Assembly: GCF_009650765.1 (NCBI RefSeq)
Contig: NZ_CP045740.1
Span: forward strand, 2,790,001 to 2,854,000
DNA length: 64,000 nucleotides
Direction of reading: 5' to 3'
Source: Streptomyces sp. SUK 48
GTDB taxonomy: Bacteria; Actinomycetota; Actinomycetes; Streptomycetales; Streptomycetaceae
The notes below the pieces were generated by a model that had not been told where the DNA came from, made no database searches, and saw only the letters and a program-made list of their open reading frames with translations. Both the position numbers and the translations under genes were made by a program. Positions 57,268 to 64,000 of the stretch are shown here, piece by piece; position 1 is the stretch's first letter, and each line of letters begins with the position of its first letter.

Positions 57268-57297
57268 CTGACACTTGGTGTATGACATCTGTACTAC
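57268..57297 (+). promoter_or_regulatory. Candidate promoter of the toxin-antitoxin operon
   Basis: CTGACA (57268-57273) and TACTAC (57292-57297), 18 bp apart, are the best -35/-10 pair before the antitoxin gene. The ATG at 57319 has a strong ribosome site (AAGGAGG). An autoregulatory operator would be expected here, but no clean palindrome was found. Confidence 0.4.
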
Positions 57298-57318
57298 GCA
57301 GCTAGGGAAGGAGGAACG

Positions 57319-57747
57319 ATGACCCCTAAAACCCGAGGTAAGAAGGTCGAGCCAGCCTCATCCCGCACGAAGCGAGGCGAGGCGAGCGTTACGCGTAGCA
57401 GGACCACAAGGACCCCTGTGATCAGCAAGACCACGAAAACAACGAAGTCTGATCAGTACCGTGGCCTGCTCCAACAAGGCAGCTATTCCCGCTCTACTGA
57501 AGTGGCTCAAGTCCGCCTCAGGCCTGATGAGATGGCAGACCTACGGCTGGTGATGCAGTCTCTCAATCTGGCGTCGGTCTCGGATGCACTTCGCGAAGGA
57601 CTCCGCTTGCTCTCGCGTGAGGCAGCAGAGTTGGCAGCCTCTGAGGAGATTCGATCCTTCTACCAGGGAGCTACTGCGCCGGCTCCCGCCGGTGTGCTGC
57701 CTGCCACTGCTGAGGAGCTGGCAGCAGGGGACGAAATCGAATGGTGA
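57319..57747 (+). CDS. Ribbon-helix-helix antitoxin (MazE-like)
   Basis: 142 residues. A basic, Thr/Ser/Lys-rich, probably disordered N-terminus of about 50 residues precedes a ribbon-helix-helix DNA-binding fold (STEVAQVRLRPDEMADLRLVMQSLNLASVSDALREGLRLL, about 56-98). The acidic C-terminal tail (TAEELAAGDEIEW) should wrap around the toxin. The reading frame overlaps the toxin ATG by 7 nt, the usual antitoxin-first order. It would repress its own operon and neutralise the toxin. Confidence 0.8.
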   Translation: MTPKTRGKKVEPASSRTKRGEASVTRSRTTRTPVISKTTKTTKSDQYRGLLQQGSYSRSTEVAQVRLRPDEMADLRLVMQSLNLASVSDALREGLRLLSREAAELAASEEIRSFYQGATAPAPAGVLPATAEELAAGDEIEW

Positions 57748-58079
57748 ACCCCGGCTCTGCATTGCGTGGCGAGGTCTGGGGATGTGTTCTACCAAACCCT
57801 ATTGGCGCACATCCCGTAGTCGTTCTCACGGTCAATCGCATTGCCGAGCCCCTGTCAGCAGTGACGGTTGCCGTAGTCACGGGAACGTCTGGACCGGCCG
57901 CTACTCACGTGCCCATTGGTCCTGAATGCGGCGTCACCAAGTACGACGAGTCCTACGTCAACTGCACCGACCTGCACACAGTCGACAAGTCCAGGCTCCG
58001 GAAGCGTCTCGGACTGCTAGATCCGGCCGAGATGAAGCACCTTGAAGACCGCGTCCGCGTGATCCTAGGACTGTCCTAG
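57741..58079 (+). CDS. MazF/PemK-type toxin, probable mRNA interferase
   Basis: 112 residues. The MazF SH3-like barrel pattern is present: RGEVWGCVLPNPIGAHPVVVLTVNR, VAVVTGTSGPAATHVPIGPECGV, ESYVNCTDLHTVDKSRLRKRLGLL. The conserved Arg of RGEVW and the Ser/Thr of VVTGTSG match the catalytic positions of sequence-specific endoribonucleases. Its TAG stop (58077-58079) is part of the CTAG target site of the adjoining IS, but the reading frame is intact, so the toxin is still functional in principle. Confidence 0.85.
   Translation: MVNPGSALRGEVWGCVLPNPIGAHPVVVLTVNRIAEPLSAVTVAVVTGTSGPAATHVPIGPECGVTKYDESYVNCTDLHTVDKSRLRKRLGLLDPAEMKHLEDRVRVILGLS
58076..58079. other. Target site duplication, left (CTAG)
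   Basis: CTAG flanks the IS on the left; the identical CTAG is at 60069-60072 on the right. Four-base YTAR target duplications are the rule for the IS701 family. Confidence 0.85.
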
Positions 58080-58098
58080 TACTCCAGCTGTAGATCAC
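58080..58098 (+). repeat. Left terminal inverted repeat
   Basis: TACTCCAGCTGTAGATCAC, matching the right end exactly in inverted orientation; the transposase stop lies 3 bp inside. Confidence 0.92.
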
Positions 58099-58100
58099 GA

Positions 58101-59417
58101 TCATGCTTGGGCCGCCGCTTGGCGTTTGTAGTGGCTGAGCTGGGAACGGGCTTGATGACGACGCCTCCAGTGGGACCAGTGAAGCCAGTGGCCGGCCTCG
58201 TGGACGGGTCCGGCGACGAGAGCTATGAAGAGTCGCTGAATTTCGTTGCACGTCAGCGGTATCAGGTCGTCAGGCCCGGGGCGGAGTCGGTGCTCGTCGG
58301 CGCGGACGACGGCCAAGAAGGCATGGGCGAGCATGGCGAGGGTGACCCAGCGGGACCAGGACGTATAGCGGCGGAGCTGGTGCTCGTCCAGGCCGGCCAG
58401 GCCCTTTCCGGACTGGAACGTCTCTTCGACCCTCCATCTGGATCCCGCGACCCGCACCAGGGCTGCCAGGGGTACCGGTTGGGGTGAGTAGCAACGGTAG
58501 TAGGCGAGTTCGCCAGTGGTGCGGTTGCGGCGGATCAGCAGGTGGCGGTGGCCGGATGCGGTGCTGGGCAAGTCGATGTGGGCCCAGTCGTAGAAGCGGT
58601 GCCCCTCGGCTCCGGCTCCGGCGGACAGCTTCTGCCAGGCGCGCTTGGGGAGCTTGTTGACCAAGGTGTCCGCGCGGAATTTCCCGGCCCCGGTGGTGAC
58701 CTCGTGGGTGCGGGCCACCGCGAGGACGTATCCGGTGGCGCGCTCCTCCAGGGCGGCGCGCAGTGCGGGGTTGCCGCCGTAGACCTCGTCTCCGGCCACC
58801 CAGGGGGCGTAGTGGCCGGAGTCCAGGAAGTGGGTGATCATGCGGACGGCCAGTTCGGGCTTGGTGGCGAACGCGGTGTCCGGGTTGAGCCCGGCCGCCT
58901 GGCAGCGGTCGGGCTGGTCGGTCCACGAGCGCGGGAGGTACAGCTCGCGGTCCAGTGCGGCGTGTCCGCGCTGGCCTGCGTAGGCGAGGTAGACGGCGAC
59001 CTGGGAGTTCTCGATCCGGCCCGCGGTACCGGTGTACTGGCGCTGGACGCCGACGGTGTGGCTGCCCTTTTTCACGTCGCCGGCCTCGTCGACCACGAGT
59101 ACTGCCTGTTCGTCGTGCAGGTGCTCGACCACGTAGACGCGCAGGTCGTCACGCACAGCATCGGCGTCCCACTTGGCACGGCTCAGCAGGTGCTGCATGG
59201 CGTCGGGGGTCGCCTCCCCGGCCCATTCGGCGATGGTCCAGCAGTTCTTCCGCGGCAGGTCCGCGAGCACTCCCAGCACCAGGTGCCGTATTCGGCGACG
59301 GGGTTCGACCCGGGCGAACCTGCCTGCGATGCGGTCCATCAGACCCTCGAACGCTTCCTGCCAGTGGGTAGCGTCTACGCTGTGCCCGGCGGCCACCGCG
59401 TGATCGTTTGTCTTCAC
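58101..59417 (-). CDS. IS701 family transposase
   Basis: 438 residues, complete. DDE nuclease residues can be seen: Asp110 in VLVVDEAGDVKKGSH, Asp210 in WVAGDEVYGGN and Glu331/332 in RWRVEETFQSGKGL. The C-terminal helical part ends KRQAAAQA, 3 bp from the left inverted repeat. The promoter lies in the 67-bp gap to the divergent passenger gene. Confidence 0.94.
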   Translation of the reverse strand: MKTNDHAVAAGHSVDATHWQEAFEGLMDRIAGRFARVEPRRRIRHLVLGVLADLPRKNCWTIAEWAGEATPDAMQHLLSRAKWDADAVRDDLRVYVVEHLHDEQAVLVVDEAGDVKKGSHTVGVQRQYTGTAGRIENSQVAVYLAYAGQRGHAALDRELYLPRSWTDQPDRCQAAGLNPDTAFATKPELAVRMITHFLDSGHYAPWVAGDEVYGGNPALRAALEERATGYVLAVARTHEVTTGAGKFRADTLVNKLPKRAWQKLSAGAGAEGHRFYDWAHIDLPSTASGHRHLLIRRNRTTGELAYYRCYSPQPVPLAALVRVAGSRWRVEETFQSGKGLAGLDEHQLRRYTSWSRWVTLAMLAHAFLAVVRADEHRLRPGPDDLIPLTCNEIQRLFIALVAGPVHEAGHWLHWSHWRRRHQARSQLSHYKRQAAAQA

Positions 59418-59484
59418 ACACCGATGATCAACGGTGGCCGCGTCTACGAGTGCCAGTGTGGAAAGGCTCGTTGAAGGAGACGCC

Positions 59485-60033
59485 GTGCTGGGACTGCTGG
59501 GCTTCTACGACGAACTGGACAACTGCTCCGGCCAGCCGAGCGGATCAATACACGATGCCGTCCAGCCTGCTGGCGAGCCGGATGAGATGGACCTGGTGGC
59601 GTACCTGGACGCCGGCCACGTCCTCATTGACGTCATGGAAGGCGGACATGATGTCATCACCGGGAGCGCCCACCGGCACTCTCCGGGATGCTCTTCCCTG
59701 ATGACCGACGGTTCCTGGCTGTGGCGCCAGGACTTCCCGCACTACGTGGAAACGCACCATGTTTCGCTGCCCGACGCGTTCATCGAACACGTCCGCAGCC
59801 TGAACTACCGGATGCCCACCATCACCGTCGCGCAGTTCGCTCCGCACTACGAGGAGACCATGCCCCTGGTCGGGTGGGCCTCGGCCATCCCGTGGCGATC
59901 GACTGCGACCACGCTCGTGCCTCAACCACGAGAAGTGACCAGCAAGGCCCAGTTCGACGCCGCGACGCTGGCCCAGGAACGAAACCGGCCGCACGGCAGC
60001 TGGAGCAGGCCACGCAAACCGCGCAGAACATAG
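59485..60033 (+). CDS. IS passenger protein, unknown function
   Basis: 182 residues from GTG 59485, which has AAGGAG at 5 nt. It begins LGLLGFYDELDNCSGQPSGS and has segments VAYLDAGHVLIDVMEGGHDVITG, SLMTDGSWLWRQDFPHYVETHHVSLP and VAQFAPHYEETMPLVGWASAIPW. No membrane segment or nuclease motif is recognised. The composition is like a chromosomal Streptomyces gene, not an orphan frame. It lies fully inside the inverted repeats and diverges from the transposase, so it moves with the IS. The last 40 residues, rich in Arg and Pro, may be altered by the end of the element. Confidence 0.7.
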   Translation: MLGLLGFYDELDNCSGQPSGSIHDAVQPAGEPDEMDLVAYLDAGHVLIDVMEGGHDVITGSAHRHSPGCSSLMTDGSWLWRQDFPHYVETHHVSLPDAFIEHVRSLNYRMPTITVAQFAPHYEETMPLVGWASAIPWRSTATTLVPQPREVTSKAQFDAATLAQERNRPHGSWSRPRKPRRT

Positions 60034-60049
60034 GCGCCATCAGCCAAGA

Positions 60050-60068
60050 GTGATCTACAGCTGGAGTA
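60050..60068 (-). repeat. Right terminal inverted repeat
   Basis: Complement of the left repeat, 19/19 identical. The target duplicate CTAG follows at 60069-60072. Confidence 0.92.
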
Positions 60069-60214
60069 CTAGGCCCCCGAACCTGTCACCCGTAACTGCA
60101 GGGCACCCCCATCATGATCGGAACCACAGCTGCCGTGACTGTGTCGCCGGTATCCTAGGTGCGCACTTCGAGGCAACGTGATCGCGCCGTGGCGCGGAGG
60201 AGAATAACTGCAAC

Positions 60215-61795
60215 ATGGCACCGACCACCAAAGAAGGCCAGCGGGCAGAGCTGCACAAGACGATCTGGCGTATCGCGAACGACCTGCGCGGCAGTGTCGA
60301 CGGCTGGGACTTCAAGAGCTACGTGCTTGGCATGCTCTTCTACCGCTTCATCTCCGAGAATCTGACGGCATACATCAACCGCGGCGAACATGAAGCTGGA
60401 GATGAGTCGTTCGACTACAAGGTGCTTCCCGACGCGCAGGCCGAGTTCGCTCGTGAGGAGGTCGTGGCAGAGAAGGGCTTCTACATTCTTCCGTCGGAAC
60501 TGTTCGCCAACGTCCGCGAGCGTGCCGCGCGGGACGAGAACCTCAACGAAACGCTCGCTCGGGTCTTCAAGAACATCGAGGGCTCGGCGCTGGGAACCGA
60601 CAGCGAGGACGCTCTAAAGGGACTGTTTGACGATCTTGACGTCAACAGCAACAAGCTCGGAGGAACGGTCGCCAAGCGCAACCAGAAACTCGTGAAGCTG
60701 CTTGACGCCATCGGCGATCTGCCGCTGGGGCGGTTTGAGAACAACTCGATCGACCTGTTCGGCGATGCCTACGAATACCTGATGCAGATGTACGCGGCCA
60801 ACGCGGGCAAGTCCGGTGGCGAGTACTACACGCCGCAGGAGGTCTCTGAACTGCTGGCGCGCATCACAGTCGTCGGCAAGAAGCAGGTTAACAAGGTCTA
60901 CGACCCGGCGGTCGGGTCGGGCTCGCTGCTGCTGAAATTCGACAAGGTACTCGGCAAGAACAATGTTCGCCGGGGTTTCTACGGTCAGGAGATCAATCTG
61001 ACCACGTACAACCTTGCCCGGATCAATATGTTCCTACACGACGTGAACTACTCCGACTTCAACCTCGCGCACGGCGACACTCTCATCGACCCGGCGCACT
61101 GGGACGATGAACCGTTCGAGGCGATCGTCTCCAACCCGCCCTACTCGATCAAGTGGGAAGGTGACGCGAACCCGCTACTGATCAACGATGAACGGTTTGC
61201 GCCGGCGGGCGTGCTGGCGCCGAAGTCGAAGGCCGACCTGGCCTTCACGATGCACATGCTCAGCTGGCTCGCCGTCAACGGCACGGCCGCAATCGTAGAG
61301 TTCCCTGGGGTGCTATACCGCGGGGGTGCGGAAAAAAAGATCCGGAAGTACCTGATCGACAACAACTACGTCGACGCGGTCATCCAGTTGCCTGCCGACC
61401 TGTTCTTCGGAACCACGATCGCCACGTGCATCCTCGTGCTGAAGAGGTCAAAAAAAACCAGCGATGTACTCTTTATCGACGCTTCAGCCGAGTACAAGCG
61501 TGTCGGAACCAAGAACATGCTGCTCAAGGAGCACCAGGCGAGGATCCTTAATGCATTCACCACGCGTGAGCCGGAAGATCACTTCGCTACGCTTGTCGGA
61601 ATCGAGGACATCGCGACGAACGACTACAACATCGCTGTGTCCTCTTATGTAGAGTCAGAGGACATTCGCACGGAGGTCGACATCGTCAAGTTGAACGTCG
61701 AGATCGCCCGCATCGTGGCGCGGCAGGCGGAGCTGCGCACGTCGATCAACGCGATCGTTTCCGATCTGGAAGCGGGGGGAAATGCGCCTGTCTAA
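60215..61795 (+). CDS. hsdM: Type I restriction-modification methyltransferase subunit HsdM
   Basis: 526 residues from ATG 60215 after GGAGGAG. N-terminal HsdM domain (RIANDLRGSVDGWDFKSYVLGMLFYRFISENL), SAM-binding DPAVGSGSLLLKF at about 230 and the adenine N6 catalytic NPPY at 307-310 (SNPPYSIKW). The GGEYYTPQEVSELLARI stretch is classical. It methylates adenines in the host recognition site together with HsdS. The stop lies 14 nt inside the next ORF. Confidence 0.96.
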   Translation: MAPTTKEGQRAELHKTIWRIANDLRGSVDGWDFKSYVLGMLFYRFISENLTAYINRGEHEAGDESFDYKVLPDAQAEFAREEVVAEKGFYILPSELFANVRERAARDENLNETLARVFKNIEGSALGTDSEDALKGLFDDLDVNSNKLGGTVAKRNQKLVKLLDAIGDLPLGRFENNSIDLFGDAYEYLMQMYAANAGKSGGEYYTPQEVSELLARITVVGKKQVNKVYDPAVGSGSLLLKFDKVLGKNNVRRGFYGQEINLTTYNLARINMFLHDVNYSDFNLAHGDTLIDPAHWDDEPFEAIVSNPPYSIKWEGDANPLLINDERFAPAGVLAPKSKADLAFTMHMLSWLAVNGTAAIVEFPGVLYRGGAEKKIRKYLIDNNYVDAVIQLPADLFFGTTIATCILVLKRSKKTSDVLFIDASAEYKRVGTKNMLLKEHQARILNAFTTREPEDHFATLVGIEDIATNDYNIAVSSYVESEDIRTEVDIVKLNVEIARIVARQAELRTSINAIVSDLEAGGNAPV

Positions 61796-62591
61796 ACTCC
61801 TCTCCGATGCTCCAGCAGCGGCAACCATGCAAGTGGATGGTTTTCTCGATGGGCGCGCATTAAAGTGGGGCAAGCACAAGAGGATCAAAGTAGGGAAGGT
61901 CCTCCGCAATTTTCAGTGCCGCACCTGTGACACTCAGCGAACCTTCGTGTCTGGAGATGAGCTGTCATGTTTGGGCCTCGGCGACAATCAAATCAGTATC
62001 GATGCCACGCTGCAATGTATCGAATGCCAGTCATCCGTGGAGATATGGTTCCTCATCGGCAGCAATGGTGATATTTCTGGTGTCGCACCAGAAGTGCGTA
62101 TCGAGCGCTACACAGAGAACCTTCGCGACCGCGCTGACCGGATTGACAGTCATCGTGGGCCGTTCTCGGATCTGGTCAAGCGAGCGCAGCTCGCATATGA
62201 GAACCAACTTGGTGCCGGATCGATCGTCTACCTTCGCAAAATCTTCGAGCTCGTCACGTTCGGAGTGGCCGAGATTGCCGAGATCGAGACAAAGAAGAAT
62301 AACGGGAATAATCAGCCCTTTGCTCTGGTGCTCCAGCAAGTGAATGAAGTTCGCAATATTATCCCGCGACGCTTCTCAAGTGATGGATATCAACTATTTC
62401 GTGAGCTCAGCAATATTATCCATGGCGAGTCAAGCGAAGAAGAGGCGCTCCAGAAATACAAGCCCTGCCTCCAGTTGGTCCTAGGTGTCGTTGACGAAGT
62501 AAGTCGCGACAACGAATACGCGCGAGCGATCGAAGAGTTGGGCTGGAACGTCGAGAATATTAGTGAGATCACAGGAGGGGGCGTCGCGTGA
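61782..62591 (+). CDS. Zinc-ribbon, DUF4145-like protein embedded in the hsd operon
   Basis: 269 residues, with GGGGGG before ATG 61782, which is inside the last codons of hsdM. Two CxxC pairs (C46/C49 in CRTC and C79/C82 in CIEC) form a probable zinc ribbon. The C-terminal half resembles DUF4145: AYENQLGAGSIVYLRKIFELVTF and LFRELSNIIHGESSEEEALQKYKPCLQLV. It is not an M, S or R subunit. Its stop overlaps the hsdS start by 4 nt, so it is made with the restriction complex. Leu27 is encoded by the rare TTA codon (61860-61862). AT-ending codons are more common than in core genes. The function is unknown. Confidence 0.8.
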   Translation: MRLSKLLSDAPAAATMQVDGFLDGRALKWGKHKRIKVGKVLRNFQCRTCDTQRTFVSGDELSCLGLGDNQISIDATLQCIECQSSVEIWFLIGSNGDISGVAPEVRIERYTENLRDRADRIDSHRGPFSDLVKRAQLAYENQLGAGSIVYLRKIFELVTFGVAEIAEIETKKNNGNNQPFALVLQQVNEVRNIIPRRFSSDGYQLFRELSNIIHGESSEEEALQKYKPCLQLVLGVVDEVSRDNEYARAIEELGWNVENISEITGGGVA

Positions 62592-63760
62592 GTCGTATCG
62601 ATGAAATGCTTCAGGAGCTGTGCCCGGACGGGGTCGCCACGATGGCTCTTGGGGGGCTGCTCGACTACGAGCAGCCAGGAAAGTACCTGGTCTCCTCGAC
62701 TGACTATCAAAATGACCACGAGACGCCGGTACTGACGGCAGGTCAGACGTTCATTCTTGGATACACAAACGAAGTGGACGGCATCTATCCAGCTTCCACT
62801 GAGCATCCGGTCCTGATCTTTGACGACTTCACGACAGCGTTCCGGTGGGTTGACTTCCCATTTAAAGCGAAGTCGTCGGCGATGAAGATGCTGACCACTA
62901 GATCCAATGCTCCCGCACTCCTTCGCTATGTCTACTTTGCGATGCAGTGCATTAGATACGAGCCTCAAGACCACGCCCGGCACTGGATTGGAAAGTACTC
63001 CCATTTCCATATCCCCGTGCCGCCTCTCGAGGTTCAGCGGGAGATCGTGAGAGTGCTGGATCATTTCAGTCAGCTGGAGGTTGAACTGGAGGCGGAGCTG
63101 GAGGCGCGCCACCACCAGTATCAGTACTACCGAGACAAGCTGGTGAGCGAGGCTATCGGGGCGGAGTATCTTCGCCTCGGTGACGTTGGTTCCTTTGTAC
63201 GTGGACGTCGTTTCACCAAGGACGATGTGGTCGATTCTGGAATTCCAAGTATTCACTACGGTGAGATTTATACCGAATACGGAACCTTCACTAACGAGGC
63301 CGTTAGGCAGGTCCGTGCAGAGCTTCGCGATCAACTCCGATATGCGCAGCCTGGAAGCGTAGTATTCGCCGGTGTTGGCGAGACGGTTGCAGACGTGGGT
63401 AAAGCTGTTGCATGGCTAGGAAACGAGCCAGTGGCGACGCACGACGATACATTTGTTTTCACCTCCCCACTGAACCCTAAGTATGTTGCTTATGCGGTGC
63501 AGACAAAGGAGTTTCATCGCCAAAAGGAACGCCATGTGTCGCGGGCCAAGGTGAAGAGGCTCTCAGCGGCTGGGCTCGCCGATATCAAGATCCCAGTCCC
63601 GAATCTGACTGTTCAGGAGAGGATCGTCGAGACGCTCGGAAATTTTGATGCTCTCGTCAATGACAGCAATTTCGGGCTACCCGCTGAGATCTCATTGCGC
63701 CGCAAGCAGTATGAGCACTACCGCGATCGGCTGTTGACGTTCAAGGAGGCCGCGGCATGA
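62588..63760 (+). CDS. hsdS: Type I restriction-modification specificity subunit HsdS
   Basis: 390 residues from GTG 62588. Two target-recognition domains (about 10-140 and 195-335), each followed by a conserved helical spacer: PPLEVQREIVRVLDHFSQLEVELEAELEARHHQYQYYRDKL and VPNLTVQERIVETLGNFDALVNDS with LRRKQYEHYRDRLL. The two spacers are related, as usual. The domains decide the bipartite DNA site, which cannot be predicted here. It overlaps both neighbours by 4 nt. Confidence 0.93.
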   Translation: MSRIDEMLQELCPDGVATMALGGLLDYEQPGKYLVSSTDYQNDHETPVLTAGQTFILGYTNEVDGIYPASTEHPVLIFDDFTTAFRWVDFPFKAKSSAMKMLTTRSNAPALLRYVYFAMQCIRYEPQDHARHWIGKYSHFHIPVPPLEVQREIVRVLDHFSQLEVELEAELEARHHQYQYYRDKLVSEAIGAEYLRLGDVGSFVRGRRFTKDDVVDSGIPSIHYGEIYTEYGTFTNEAVRQVRAELRDQLRYAQPGSVVFAGVGETVADVGKAVAWLGNEPVATHDDTFVFTSPLNPKYVAYAVQTKEFHRQKERHVSRAKVKRLSAAGLADIKIPVPNLTVQERIVETLGNFDALVNDSNFGLPAEISLRRKQYEHYRDRLLTFKEAAA

Positions 63761-64000
63761 GGGAAGCGCAGGCACGTAGGTACGATCCGGTCGCCGTCTC
63801 GGCTGAAAGTACCGTCGTTGCTGAGTACGTCCCCGATGCCTCTGGAGCCGCGGCATACCAATCGGAGGCGGCACTTGAACGGGAGATGATCCGCCTGCTG
63901 GAATCGCAGGCATATGAGTACCTTCCAATCACATCGGAGGTGCAGCTTGTCGCTAACCTGCGGGTCCAGCTTGAGGCGCTGAACCACGTGTCGTTCTCGG
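63757..64000 (+). CDS. hsdR: Type I restriction subunit HsdR (partial)
   Basis: The first 81 codons, running off the right edge. The ATG overlaps the hsdS stop as ATGA. The stretch AAAYQSEAALEREMIRLLESQAYEYL matches the start of HsdR N-terminal nuclease domains. The motor and nuclease motifs lie beyond the window. HsdR cleaves unmodified DNA after translocation. Confidence 0.88.
   Translation, partial: MREAQARRYDPVAVSAESTVVAEYVPDASGAAAYQSEAALEREMIRLLESQAYEYLPITSEVQLVANLRVQLEALNHVSFS

Larger units (their letters stand above)
58080..60068. mobile_element. IS701-family insertion sequence with passenger gene
   Basis: 1989 bp bounded by perfect 19-bp terminal inverted repeats (TACTCCAGCTGTAGATCAC at 58080-58098 and its complement at 60050-60068) and by the 4-bp duplication CTAG. 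It carries a full-length DDE transposase on the minus strand and, unusually for a simple IS, a second ORF on the plus strand between the transposase start and the right end. The exact repeats and duplication mean a recent insertion. It landed in the stop codon of the toxin gene without altering the protein. Confidence 0.92.

Noticed and set aside
57049..58079. Possible integrase or excisionase next to the tRNA
   Set aside because: The two ORFs here are an RHH antitoxin and a MazF-like toxin; no recombinase motif is present.

Overview
The window is a very GC-rich stretch of a Streptomyces-type chromosome. The giant coiled-coil gene scy next to filP, a chitinase behind DasR-like operators, frequent GTG/TTG starts, third-position GC near saturation, and gene order matching the S. 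coelicolor region around scy/filP and the atp operon (recalled, not searched) all point that way. The left 57 kb is ordinary core chromosome. The last 7 kb, to the right of a tRNA-Arg gene, has lower GC and looks like acquired DNA.

Layout. 1-7.7 kb: end of a thiamine-binding protein gene, a DUF3817 membrane protein, three coupled AIM24-family genes, a MarR regulator, an MFS exporter, then meaB, a thiolase and methylmalonyl-CoA epimerase. 7.9-17.1 kb: the polarity/cytoskeleton genes scy and filP, then two paralogous ABC-2 transporter gene pairs. 17.1-30.8 kb: a small zinc-ribbon protein, a frameshifted flavin monooxygenase, an SCO5389-like protein, nucS, a large membrane-anchored P-loop protein, a STAS protein, 3-hydroxybutyryl-CoA dehydrogenase, a TetR/ABC-2 divergent set, a PduO-type adenosyltransferase, a DUF4097 lipoprotein and chitinase C. 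30.4-56.8 kb is almost all minus strand: DUF2550, atpC-D-G-A-H-F-E-B-I, a WecA-type transferase, glyA-like, a phosphatase-like protein, Sua5, prmC, prfA, rpmE, an LCP ligase, rho, thrB, thrC, hom, lysA, an ArgRS-like remnant and a receiver protein. This block joins energy generation, wall polymer synthesis, translation termination and aspartate-family amino acids.

Metabolic link: meaB and methylmalonyl-CoA epimerase serve the methylmalonyl-CoA mutase step, and the PduO enzyme supplies its adenosylcobalamin. The thiolase and hydroxybutyryl-CoA dehydrogenase feed or drain the same acyl-CoA pools.

Accessory right end (57.1-64 kb): a MazEF-like toxin-antitoxin pair, an IS701-family element with a second (passenger) gene inside its ends, and a type I restriction-modification operon (hsdM, a zinc-ribbon/DUF4145-like gene, hsdS, start of hsdR). 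No integrase is visible, so the island probably continues beyond the window.

Most notable points: the ArgRS-like protein whose catalytic middle is replaced by a 9-residue repeat array; the extra gene embedded in the hsd operon, carrying a TTA (bldA-type) codon; the passenger gene in the IS701 element, which landed on the toxin stop codon without damaging it; a low-molecular-weight phosphatase homologue with Ser in place of the catalytic Cys; and several genes with a -10 box 6-8 nt before the start codon, as expected for leaderless mRNAs.
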